The translations under genes were made by a program, and so were the position numbers. Shown here in pieces: positions 53,635-64,000 of a stretch of DNA of 64,000 nt; position 1 is the first letter of the stretch, and the number at the start of each line of letters is the position of its first letter. A model generated the notes under the pieces. That model was given only the letters and a program-made list of their open reading frames with translations. It searched no databases and was not told where the DNA came from. The stretch is from Puccinia triticina (lineage: Eukaryota > Basidiomycota > Pucciniomycetes > Pucciniales > Pucciniaceae). Where the stretch lies: positions 2,790,001 through 2,854,000 of the forward strand of contig NC_070571.1 of NCBI RefSeq assembly GCF_026914185.1, in the 5' to 3' direction.

Positions 53635-54740
53635 ACGGATAAAGTGTATAAGGACTACAAAGATAAATGGAGTATGAAGCAAATATAAGAGGAGGGAAAA
53701 CAAAGAGGAGAAGAGAGGAGGAATACAGTGAAGAGAGAGGAGGAGGAAAAGGAGGAGGAGAAAGATGAAAGGGAACATAACTAGAAAAGCCCCAATCACA
53801 ACAACAGTCGTAATAGCTTGGGCTTGGTAGGTTTTCAGTTCTGAGAATCTTGAGGGAAAATGAACTGGGGAATCCTCCATCCGAGGAGGTTCCTACTTTA
53901 AGTTGTCTCTAACCAATGCGGCTCCCTTGGTTAGATATCTCAATGGAGAAGCTTTCTTCTCTAACGGGAATGGCTGATTCCCATTTGGAGATATGGCTCT
54001 TGCCTAGGTCTTCTTGCGGCCTTATGGTGTGTTTTGAGGTACATCCTCAACACACTGTGGTGATTTATATAGGCATGTGTGGTAGAATGTCCACTTGGGG
54101 GATAGCGCGGGCGGGAATGCACAGAGCGGCTCAGGCTGATGAGCGTGAGCGGGGCGGAAAACTGAGGACAGCGGACACAATGTGGGGAGCGGACAATGTT
54201 CGTGGAAGGATGATTTTCATTACACAGAAAAGAGCCAGAGAGAGAGAAGAAGGAAACAGAGAAAGAAAGAAAGAAAGAGAAGACTGGCTAACCTGAGGCC
54301 AGCGGACACAATGTGGGGAGCGGACAATGTTTGTGGAAGGATGATTGTAATTACACAGAAAAGAGCCAGAGAGAGAGAAGAAGTAAACAGAGGAAGAAAG
54401 AAAGAAAGAAAGAAAGAAAGAGAAGACTGGCTAACCTGAGGCCAGCGGACACAATGTGGGGAGCGGACAATGTTTGTGGAAGGATGAGGAGAGTTTCCTT
54501 CCACGTCCGCTGCCTCAGGTACACTAAATACAAACTGTGATATGTATGTGAAATGGGAAATACATGTGCAAAGCATAAAAGAAACACAACACCCCCCCTT
54601 GCTGCACACATGGAAAGAAGATAGAGAAACAAAAAGACAAATGAGATTGAGAGGGAGAAAGAAAAGAAAAAGGAAAAGGAAAGAGAAAGATGGGAACAGG
54701 GAGAGAAGAGATAGGGCATAAGGGAGAAAAAGGGAAAGGA
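53635..54740. repeat. Purine-rich region with a tandem triplication of about 130 bp
   Basis: From 54165 to 54500 a block with CAGCGGACACAATGTGGGGA, GCGGACAATGTTTGTGGAAG and a (GAAA)n run recurs three times, the third truncated. It lies downstream of the minus-strand copia RNase H, where an LTR boundary or polypurine tract would be expected. No gene is supported. Confidence 0.6.
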
Positions 54741-54744
54741 ACAC

Positions 54745-55650
54745 CAGACGATACCAAACATCTTGCGGTGATTTTTGAGCGCAACACGTGGGAGTGGTTT
54801 GGTTAACATATCCGCAAGCATGTCTCTTGTTGAGACATGGAGAAGGGTGATTTCCTCCTGTTGAACGCATTCACAGATAAAATGATACCTCGCGTGAATA
54901 TTTTTGGTGCGGGTGTGGTGTTCTGGATTTTTGGCAAGGGCCTCAGCGCCCGCGTTGTCAACGTGAAGTGGGATTGGAGTGTCCGGACGAAGTTGAAGTT
55001 CAGTGAGCAGATGTCGTAGCCACAAGCCCTCCTTACAAGAGTCAGAGAGGTCCTTGTATTCCGCTTTGGTGCTGGATAGAGATACAGTGGCCTGTTTGCG
55101 GGATTTCCAAGAAATTGCCCCGTCACCAATCCGGTAGGTGTATGCTGAAGTTGAGCGTTGATTGTTGCAATCCTTGGCCCAATCGGAGTCGGAGTACCCA
55201 GAGAATTTCAGATCTCCGCCAAGGCGGAGCTTCAGATCCTTTGTCAAAAACAAGTAGTTGAGGACCCGTACTGCTGCTTGCCAGTGGGCTTTGGACGGAT
55301 CACGTAAGTGTTGAGAAAGGTGGTTTACGGCGAAAGACACATCGGGGCAAGTGCACTGGGATACCCAGAGCAGGGGGCCAATTAATTGGGGATAAGGACC
55401 AGATGAGGGTGGATCTTCAGGTAGACAACGGACAAGGTCCTTGAAGGAGGAGTTTGTTGGGGTTGGGACAGAGGCATGGTTACCGTCCAGAAAGCAAGAG
55501 CAGACATCCAATATGTAATGCGCTTGATTCAGGAAGACGTGATTTTTTGACAGGTTGCGGGAGATTTTTATTGATAGGAAATGGTTCAGCTCTTTGTCAG
55601 CTCCAATCTTGAACCTTTTTCCCACCTCTGATATGATGGAGTCTACAGTA
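54745..55650 (-). pseudogene. Ty1/copia element 3' part: end of RT and RNase H
   Basis: The minus-strand frame reads VGKRFKIGADKELNHFLSIK, YPQLIGPLLWVSQCTCPDVS, FAVNHLSQHL (end of RT and connection), then YSDSDWAKDCNNQRST, KSRKQATVSLSSTKAEYK and HVDNAGAEALAKNPEHHTRT (RNase H, with Asp of 'DSDWA', Glu of 'KAEY' and Asp of 'VDN' present). It ends at DMLTKPLPRVALKNHRKMFG, the typical copia terminus. The frame then runs on into simple repeats. Its N-terminal part is missing where an LTR of the second family begins near 55651, so no RT catalytic VDD block remains on this side. Confidence 0.85.
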
Positions 55651-56629
55651 GTTGGTTCGCCGACTCAAGTCATCTTTCCCAGGTATACACATACTCAGCC
55701 CCAGCCAAACACATACTCTATTCTATCCCTCTTATCTCCACTGCATATGCAGGGGACCAACCCCATTTCTTCTGTATTTGACATGTCCCCGCTTCATTTA
55801 TTCACCTCTTGCAGCTGCATGCAGTCTTCTGACCCCATTTCTGCACTCCTTGCATTAGTCTGACACCACTCATGCACCCCTTGCATGAAGTACCTCTGTA
55901 TTTGACATGTTCCTGCTTTGTTTATGCACTCCTTGCATTAGTATGACATCATCTTTCATTTCTCACCCCACTTTTTTGCCTGTATTTAGTATCTTCTGAC
56001 ACCACTTGTACACAGCCTACCAGCTAAAATCCCTCATCCAGGGTCCCCCTTGTAGCTAAAATCTCTCACATTTGTCTATAAAAGGTGCTCTCTCCTCCCC
56101 CCAGTTGTTGTTCCTCAGTTCAGTACCCACCAGTTATACAGATATCACCCATTAGCCATTATCATCACCCTTACACTTTTATAACATACCATATCATCCC
56201 TCTTATCTGCAATAACCACTGAGCTCACTCTCATATTCTCATACTCTCATATCACTGGTTGCATATCACGCACCTGTCACGGGTTACCCGGTTCCTGGTT
56301 CAACTCCCAACTAAGACATATACCCTTCTCAGTCCAGACACTCTTCTCAACTTCTTATATCACCCTCTCAAGGACCTGTGTTCAACCCCCACCGGAAACA
56401 TCAAGTCAACTTTCACCCTTTCCATCATCATAAACCCTCTCAACTCTCATATACCTGTCATCAAACAACTTCATCTGGAACTAGACCAGACCTATCACTT
56501 GATTAAAACTTGCCAAGCTTAGCTTGGTGGGTCTTGTTATCTGATAGTATAGAAGGGCAGAGTTTGCACCTCCATCATCCCCTTCTCCATTCAGCAAAAG
56601 GGTTTCACAACCACTTTTGAGTCTTACAA
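55651..56629 (-). repeat. Diverged LTR of the second family, reverse orientation
   Basis: Its right end reads CCACTTTTGAGTCTTACA, the complement of the start of the 48570 and 52167 LTRs. Blocks such as AGACCTATCACTT, AACTTGCCAAGCT and GTGGGTCTTGTT match in mirrored order. The left end and a duplication could not be fixed (about 55640-55660). It separates two copia fragments of opposite strand and abuts integrase codons of the second at 56630. Confidence 0.65.
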
Positions 56630-59600
56630 CGTGTCCCCGCCGTACACGCCGCAGCACAATGGTTTTGCGGAGCGTGCAAATAGGACAATCATTGAGATGA
56701 CCAGGACACTGATGATGCAGGCAAATATGGCGCCCGAGTGGTGGGGAGAAGCAGTGAAAGCTGCTACAGCCACAACCAACTGCTTGCCGTCTCTGGCAAG
56801 AAGTCGTGCTTCTCCAATGGAAACCATGTTTTGGATAAAACCAAATATGCGCTTCTTTTGGCCCTTTGGATGTCGCGCCTGGATAGTGAAACCAAAACAG
56901 CATCAAGGTACAAAGTTTGGTCCCATTGCGTGGGATGGTGTTCTGCTCGGGTACAATAATGATTTCTCATTGTACAGGATATATTGACCCCAGGACAAAG
57001 TCATTGTAACATCGAAGCATGTACATTTGGATGAAACCACCTTTCCGGAATGCCCTGCTCAGGACCGCAGTCTCAACGTGTATGGCATCAATAAGCTACC
57101 GGCCTTCACGGATGACGAGCCGCTTCCCTTCACTGAGGAAGAAGAAATGGAGTTTGCGAGAAGGGATGAGGAGGAGATTCAGGAGGAAGAGGATGACATA
57201 CGGCGCATACTTGGCAACTCAGCTCCAGGGCCGCGACTTGGTAACGACGAGCAAGAGGAGGAAGAAAGACCTGATGATCCTGTCTCCAAACATCAACAGC
57301 AAGAACAGAATCAGTTGCCGACGGCGCCTCCAACCAGCGGGCGCGTACTGAAAGTCATTGGACCTAGGCATCCGACGCTCATCACAAGTGACATAGACCC
57401 GGCAAACATCCGAAATTATGGAAGACACCAAATGTTTCACACAACAGTGATCACCAAGCCGCAGAACCATTGGCAGGCTATGCAATCGCCTGAATCCTCG
57501 CGCTGGAGAGGGGCGGAATTGAAGGAGGAGGCGAATATGGATCAACACAAGGTGTGGCTGGTGCGACCCCGTCTCTCCTCAGACTCGCCGATACCGGCAA
57601 TGTGGGCTTTTTGGAAAAAGCTGGGTGACAAGAATCAGGTAACTGAATTCAAGGCGCGTATATGTGCGCAGGGATTCCGTGATCAGACCCATGGCGTAAA
57701 TTTTCTAGCCAGGTTTGCTCCAACGGGTCGCCCCTGCTCACTGCGGTTGCTCATCTCGTTTGCGGTGGACAACGACCTGGAAATCCATCAGCTCAATGTG
57801 CGCAGCGCCTTCCTAACTTGTCCATTAGATGATGAAGTCACTCTCCTGCCGCCGCCTGGGCTAGAATTTCCTCCAAACTCCGTTCTAGGGGGAGATGAAT
57901 CTAGCCTAAGCAATTCTGCTTTGGTAGAATAACCATGGTTATGTACACACAAAAAAAAAGGTCAAGTACGTATCCTCCCACCCAGCCGCGGGCGGATCTC
58001 ATCCAGTATGACTGATACCAATCGCCGGCGCGGCTATTGGTCATACTGGAACGGACCAGAATGGCCGGGACAAAATGTCCATTGAGGGGAGTAGTTTGAT
58101 CCCTTCTCAATGACCGGTTGGGGTCGGCCATTGACGGCTTGGTTGGTGAGTTGTTCTTGAAGGCCGGATGGCAGGTCGCAAAGGGAGTGTGTACCTGACA
58201 ATGATCAAGACAAGGTTCACACTCCCCTCAATGACCGGAATAGCCGGGCCATCAATGGGAGTGTGTACCCCCTCTTGATGGCCGGCTATCAAGTAGTGTG
58301 TTGCTCTCAATGACCTGTACAAGCGCCGGCCATTGAAAGGACATTTCGCACTCCTTTCAATGGCCGGATGTATGAGAAAGTAGATTATACACACCTGGCA
58401 TCAAGAGTTCTTCAGCCTTGATGACCGGTACGGACCAGCTACCCGGCTATTGATCGCCGATACATGCTGACACATATGTAGATGAGCGCCAAGCAATACT
58501 ACCGGCCACGGGGAGGGGTAACACACAAGTCCCCTCGATGGCCAAGTTGTTCCGGTCATTGAGCCTTGATAACTGGTCTGTTCCAGCAGTTAAAGCACCC
58601 GCTTCCCAGGGAGGCTACTCGCTGCTACTCGGGCATGTCGGTTGCTTTTTTTTTGTTGCACTTTTTTTTGCTGTTGTTGCAAATCCACAACCAAATTAAA
58701 TTGGTGATCTTTGTTTAGGCTACATTCAGGTTTGCCCGCTCTAGAGCTCAAGAAGGCCATTTATGGCTTGCGACAGGCGCCGCTGGTATGGTACAACAGG
58801 CTCTTAACATATCTCAAATCAATTGGGTTTGTAATATTGCTGGCGGATCCCTGTGTCTTCTACCGAAGAGGCGTTACAGGCAGGGAAGACACCTATGTCT
58901 TTGCTCATGTCGATGATTTGGTCTTTGTCAGCAAGCGTCCGATGGTCTTCAAGAAAGAAATGGAGGCAGAATTCAAGATCAAGTATCTTGGTGAGGCAAA
59001 GTTCTTGTTAGGAATGAATATCAAGCGGTCCGAAAGCGGTGTACACATTAATCAGTCACAGTTTGTGGAGCGTAAGCTGGAGGAGTTTGGTTTTGACGTG
59101 TTACATCCAGCAACATGTCCGCTTAATCCAAAAGTCTACATGAAGAAAGCAACACAGCAAGAAATCTCAGAGTTCCGCAAGACGGGGGTGAACTATTGAG
59201 CTCTCATAGGCTTGCTGAACTATCTAAGTGTCTTGACTCGCCCTGACATTTCTTATGCTGTCAGTTCACTGTCGCAGTATTTGTAGCAGCCCGGAATTCT
59301 TCACTATCACGCGGCTGTGCAGGTATATAGGTATCTAGCCGGTACCAAAGATCTGGGACTCACGTTCCTGAAGAACAGCAACAACACACTCAAGGCGTAT
59401 GTAGATGCTGATTGGGGGAATTGCCCTGATACTCGTTGATCCTCAACCGGCTTCGCTATCCTGGCAGGGTCTCATGTTCTTGCCTGGAAATCCTCAAAGC
59501 AGTCTACAGTCTCTCTGTCCACCACTGAAGCGGAATACAAGGCGCTATCCAACCTAGGTCAGGAGCTAGCATGGCTATCAAATCTAACAGAAGAAGTGAA

Positions 59601-59870
59601 GACGAGACCTGAACTGAAGAATATACAAGTTCTAGTGGACAATCGTGGCGCAATTGATCTCGCCAAAAGCGAGACTTCGCAAAACAGTTTTCGCACCAAG
59701 CACATGTCAATACGTTTGCATTTCGTCAGGGAACTAGTGGTTCAACAGTTGATTCAGCTCAGTTACATCCAATCCAAAGCAAATGCCACTGACTTCCTCA
59801 CCAAACCTGTTGGGTGTGTCAATATCCGAAGAGCACTTGACACTATTGGCATCAAACCCTCATCTTCAGT
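56630..59870 (+). pseudogene. Ty1/copia pol remnant interrupted by a palindrome-bearing insertion
   Basis: Integrase codons start directly after the LTR (SPPYTPQHNGFAERANRTII, then MAPEWWGEAVKAAT, GCRAWIVKPKQHQ). A long acidic linker and the RT start follow (AMWAFWKKLGDKNQ, RICAQGFRD, DNDLEIHQLNVRSAFLTCPL). After an insertion at about 57903-58707, RT continues at 58711 with KKAIYGLRQAPLVWYNRLLT and the catalytic AHVDDLVFV. Then come RNase H blocks: YVDADWGNCPDT, KSSKQSTVSLSTTEAEYKAL, VLVDNRGAIDLAKS, ATDFLTKPVG. Stops near 59199, 59284 and 59440 and a frame change at the insertion make it inactive. The 5' half of the element is not in this window at this locus. Confidence 0.85.
57903..58707. 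mobile_element. Insertion with palindromic-repeat core inside the copia RT
   Basis: TAGCCTAAGCAA at the left (57901-57912) and TTGTTTAGGCTA at the right (58698-58709) are inverted with one mismatch. The outer TA could be a mariner-type target duplication; this is tentative. The interior 58080-58590 has about nine units of CTCAATGACCGG...CCGGCCATTGA type. The reading frames on the two sides do not join perfectly. Confidence 0.5.
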
Positions 59871-60286
59871 TGCTTCCAGCCTACCGGCTCGAAGCACGGC
59901 GGGCTGTCAAGACTCGGGTGTTGCGCAAGCGCACAGGAAGCGCAAGGATCAAAGCCCTAACCCCGTGAGGGGCAGAGGTGAGTCCGCGTATTCAATAGGC
60001 CCATGCATATGCATGAGGCTCCAAGACAGCAGTTTGAAGCTAAAAGCGCAAACTCTGTTCCTCTCCTTTAGCCGCGTCAAACCCAGACAAAGAGCCCAAG
60101 CGACCTAAGCAAAGCGGACCCTCAAGCAGGTAAGTCACGCTTGTATAGGATTTGTCATAAGCTAGGAAGTGCGGAAGCTGATGCATACTTGATGTACAAA
60201 ACTGCAGTAAGCCCGCACCCAATGCCGAATCAGACCTAAACGGTTCTAGCCTCAACAATCGCATATCGGACCCCTCCATAGGAGGT
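59871..60286. other. 3' flank of the copia remnant
   Basis: No gene seen. GC-moderate sequence lies between the RNase H terminus and the start of the second hAT element. A short LTR could be hidden here but no matching partner is visible. Confidence 0.35.
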
Positions 60287-60599
60287 CAGGATGTAAACAG
60301 GTCGGGTTCGGGCCAAAAAAATGTTCCCAAACCCGACCCGAGCTTTACTTGGGTCGGGTCAAATTTGTAAATAGGCTGTCCAAACCCAAACCTGACTAGG
60401 GGTGTGTTGGGTTTGGGTTGGGTCGCCTCGGGTCCAGGCCAGCCCAAGGCTTTTTGCGCCAATGGCCACCATTTTGACTAATTTTGATATTTTAATTGTA
60501 TTCTACCATACACAAACTGTATGATAGCATGTGCATATACAAGGAAAGGGGGGAAGATGAGAAGAAAGAATTTTATTCAAGTACCTCCACCTCATCTTC

Positions 60600-63500
60600 A
60601 TTTTCTTTGATGTCGTCAAAGGCATAGAGGCCCTCCTTGCTTTTGATCCAGTCTTGCCCAGTGACAAGAGCTTCAAGAGTGTTTGGTTTTAACCTGCTTC
60701 AATAGTCGCTGATTACTTGGCCGCCAGTTGAGAACTCTGATTCTGATGCGATAGATGTCATTGGAGCCATCAAAATTTCTTTGGCAAGTGTGGCAAGGAG
60801 AGGAAATTGGGCAGCGTTGTCGGACCACCAGGTGAGGATTGCAAATTTTGGTGAGTTGATTCCAACTGGTGGTTCCTGAAGGTAAAGGTCAAGCTTGGCT
60901 GTCAAGGATGAAGTGTTGATGGTTTTCTTAGAAGCAAGATACTTCTTATAGCGCTCCCGCTCCTTGTCTTCAGCGCTAGTTTGAGTGTTGTTCTTTGGTG
61001 GATCAGGTTCACAAGTAGCATTAGTGGACTGATTACGAGTTTTCTTGGATTCAACAAGCTTGTTGAACCAAGCATAGAGATTTTTTTGATTTCATCTACA
61101 TCGTGTTTTGCTTTGATCGATCCCACTTTGTCGGAGAGAAGAAACTCAATTAGCTCCAACTTGCACCAAGGGTCGAATACAATGGAGACAGCGGCCAATT
61201 CCTTGAGTTTTGACCAATATTTGTTGTATTTCGATTGCATCGGCTGGACTAGCTTGCTGATGTGGGTGGGGCTATTTTCAACGGTGTCCTTGAGATGTCG
61301 TTCAATCTTTTTCATGTACTTGAATACAATGTGCGCAGTTGGATAATGGGTCATCCCAAGCTTCAACGTGGCTAATGGTCGGAAAAAAGGAATCATTGAC
61401 TTAGTGACATGAGATACACTTGGAAATGAAAAGGGAAATACAAACCTGTCTTGAATATCGATAGAAAGTCGCACATCGCCGATATTTCTGCCCACTCGTT
61501 TGGACGGGGGCAATAAGAGAAGTTGGAATCTTGCATTGATAAGGTTTCAAATGCTTTTTGATAGGGTAGAGCTGATTGGAGCATTTCATAAGTCAAGTTC
61601 CAGCGGGTTGGAACGTTGACAGATGGTAGAGCTCGCTTTTTCATCTGAACTACATCAATTGCCTCCTGGAATAGTTGCTTGCGGGATGGTGTGCTCTTGG
61701 TGTAACAAACCCCGTCTCGTATCTTAGTAATTGCCTTTGAGACGTTCTGGAGTCCGTCCTTCACAACTAGATTGATAATGTGTGCGCAACAATGAACATG
61801 GAAATACTTTCCATCCAAGGCTTGGGGAGACTGGCTGCAATCCTGAAGAATCAATAAGAGTCGATCTACAGCCGTGTCGTTTGCGGCAGCATTGTCAACA
61901 GTGATAAAGGCCACCTTATCGATAAGTTTCCATTTGACAATAGTTGAGATGAGCTGATCAGAAATAGCTAAGCCGGTGTGGGGAGAAGTAATTTCTTTGA
62001 AAGATATCAAGCGCTGTAGGGACTCTTGTGGGACACTAAAGGTTTATTTGGTGAAAATATCCTCTGAGGGGGAAATAAATTGCTAATAGGTTGAAAGGCT
62101 ATTACAACTTACGGGTGGTTTGAAAGATCTGCCCCTCTAATGGTACTATGCAAATAACTAAGAGTCTTGTAATCAATATTTATAAAGATGTGGCTGATTC
62201 CAAGATAGATCTTACTTTTGTATAGTAATCTCTATCAGACCTAGATTCCTCAAATCACTATTCTTGCAGATCTGTTACAACTTCTGATGCTGGAGGGATA
62301 ATGTAATCCAGTGGGATCAATTATGTAAAATACAATTGTTGTTGATGTTGGGTTGTTGATGAGAAGGTTGGTAATGATCTCTTCCTTAAGCAATCTCTTG
62401 ATAAGGCACTTTAATCAATACTAGAGCTCCTGGTTGCTACTACACTACTACTACTTGTTATAATTGTTGTTGATGAAGTTGGTAATAATCTCTTCCTTAA
62501 CAATCTCTTGATAAGGCACTTTAATTACTACTAGAGCTCCTGACTACTACTACTACTACTGACTCAAACTTAACACTACCACTACCACTACCACTACCAC
62601 TAAACTACCACTAAACTACCACTGTAACTAAACTAACCACTGTGACCAAACCTCTGTAGGCTGATGGGGAAAAGATCTGATGAGGGGGGGAAAGAGGCCT
62701 CCTTATATATTGAAGGGTGAGGGAATTTAGCTCCAGGGGAACTCCTTGTGAGGGCTATTTTCTGCAGGGGATATCAGTTGCACAGCAAGATATGCATGTG
62801 TTTCACTGCCTGCCAAACAATGAGGTAATGGATTCTGCAGGAGGGGATATCAGTTGCACAGCAATATATGCATGTGTTGCACTGCCTGCCAAACAATGAT
62901 GTAATTGATTCTGCAGGAAGCTCCTTGAACACCTTATCTGCCTGAATATGCTGCACTGCATGATATCATGTGTTGCTAGGTGAACCAAACAACCTTCCGT
63001 AACCTACCATATGCCTGCATTTCCAGCTGTTGCCTTCTTCCATCCAGAATATTGGGGGTCAAAGCCTCTCCTCCCACATTGCTCCTTCCTTCCTTCTTCC
63101 TCCTCACCTCATTAATACTTCCACCCATATCCCATCATACTGAATCCTAGACCCTTATAAAGTAATATACCACCTTTATAAAGCTAATATACCCTTATAC
63201 AAGTAATATACCCTTATAACACTGCCTTACTTGATACACCACACCATCCTCCCTTCCATTCCTGTTTGAGACATGTTCTCCCAATACCTTCCACCTCTTC
63301 TATTGATACACCACACCATCCTCCCTGCCATCCTACCTAGTCATGGTCCTCCATTCCATCCCTGATCACGCCGTCCATCCTACATGATCCTAGTCTGCCA
63401 TTCCGTCCGTGCTAACACTATCCCTCATCCATCTGTCTGTAATGAATCCATTCCTCCCATCAACACATACACTGCTTGTATTATATATAACTTCCTCCTC

Positions 63501-64000
63501 TTATAATGAATGATAGCTGTATCTATGCTGTCCCAATACCTCTGCAATGTGCTTTTGGCATTGTCACGCCAATGGAGCACCACAGCGCTTGTTGAGGTTC
63601 CAGTCGTCCAAGATGTAATGACAGGAGACTACCATGAACAAGGACTGGTTAGAGGAATTCCATAGGTTGGTGGTTAAGGCAACTCAATCAGTTTTTTGCA
63701 CTTCAGCCAGGAGCTTTGTCTTCATTGATGTATACATCTTCATTACGTCAGTCTTCACGTTACCGCGGGAGATGAATTTAAACCGTGGCTGTAAAGAGGC
63801 TATGAACGCTTGGAACATCGGATTATTGACCAAGTTGAAGGGTTGCTCGTGTACAACGATCATCTTGATCAATAAGTCGCGGGAAATTTCTTGAGAGAAA
63901 TTCCAAGTCGAGGCTGACGTACTATCACCAAACTTCAGTAGCAATTGCTTGTGCTTGCTGATGTGGGAGCTACATAGCTCAAGGTGGCGCCAGAGGTGAT
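60600..64000 (-). pseudogene. hAT transposase interrupted by a solo LTR
   Basis: From the right edge leftwards: BED-finger end (HLWRHLELCSSHISKHKQ), an N-terminal region (EISRDLLIKMIVVHEQPFNL, ISRGNVKTDVMKMY), and the pre-insertion codons DDWNLNKR. Then comes the LTR, and then LISFKEITSPHTGLAISDQL and WKLIDKVAFITVDNAAANDT. YFHVHCCAHIINLVVKDG, KRALPSVNVPTRWNLTYEML and the dimerisation domain (LAKEILMAPMTSIASESEFS, TGGQVISDY, stop, SRLKPNTLEALV) follow. A 74-nt intron (61445-61372) matches the position of the second intron of the 40374 gene. A frameshift near 61085 and a TGA in the dimerisation domain show decay besides the insertion. Removing the LTR and one GCGC restores the codons N-K-R-L-I-S-F exactly. 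Confidence 0.85.
62015..63584. mobile_element. Solo LTR of the first family, GCGC duplication
   Basis: A 1570-bp copy closely matching the LTRs at 15084 and 23027 (TGTAGGGACTC start, GGAGCACCACA end), with a handful of substitutions and a small extra TATAC-repeat segment near 63190. GCGC lies on both sides (62011-62014 and 63585-63588). It lies within the hAT transposase gene at 60600-64000. Confidence 0.9.

Larger units (their letters stand above)
60287..64000 (-). mobile_element. Second hAT transposon, decayed, cut by the right window edge
   Basis: The left terminus is probably at CAGGATGTAAACAGGTCGGG (60286-60305), a hAT-like end followed by GGGTTCGGGCC and CCCGACCCGAG subterminal repeats like those of the 39776 element. 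The transposase gene on the minus strand fills 60600-64000 and is split by a solo LTR (62015-63584). The right terminus and hence the 8-bp duplication are outside the window. Confidence 0.7.

Overview
The window looks like a transposon-crowded stretch of a basidiomycete nuclear genome. Host-type genes carry short GT-AG introns (59-102 nt), one secreted cysteine-rich small protein is present, and there are Gag-protease, hAT, Ty1/copia and fungal element-associated proteins. A rust fungus (Pucciniales) is my best inference; no rRNA or canonical tRNA gene is present to confirm it.

Host-like genes are few. A serine-rich/helical protein gene lies on the minus strand at 8201-9781 and its divergent paralogue lies on the plus strand at 28130-29443. 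The paralogue sits head-to-head with a mitochondrial NDUFAF7-type methyltransferase (26082-27925, minus, two predicted introns). A secreted cysteine-rich protein lies at 30446-31018, an uncharacterised protein at 35184-35792 (minus), and a short protein with a conserved-looking C-terminal helical domain at 49795-50238 (minus).

The rest is layered mobile DNA. (1) 1-4500: an RT-like fragment at the edge, then a minus-strand copia element split by a foldback element made of nested palindromes, itself split by a solo LTR. (2) 10100-15083: MITEs with TAA, 9-bp and 11-bp target duplications, several nested. (3) 15084-24583: a complete, young LTR retrotransposon (1557-bp LTRs, one difference found by eye) coding only a 1257-residue Gag-protease with a long unfamiliar C-terminus and no reverse transcriptase. 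(4) 31736-32378 and 39563-44120: two members of a hAT-like family with TAGAGATYGCC ends, 8-bp target duplications and a core of about 45-bp palindromic repeats; the larger holds a nearly intact hAT transposon and a 382-bp MITE. (5) 37430-47855: one broken element-associated gene hit by three separate insertions, one of which (44460-47065) carries a captured, intron-containing saccharopine dehydrogenase fragment. (6) 48570-59870: LTRs of a second family, two of them solo with their own 4-bp duplications, plus two decayed copia elements. (7) 60287 to the right edge: a second hAT transposase gene (minus), broken by a recent solo copy of the first LTR.

The elements interact. The LTR family has landed three times at 4-bp palindromes (CCGG, CCGG, GCGC), and both CCGG sites lie in the arms of the palindromic repeats. 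The hAT element sits in the centre of one palindromic unit. These nestings give a relative order of insertion. All identifications are by eye from motifs and repeats; no database search was possible.
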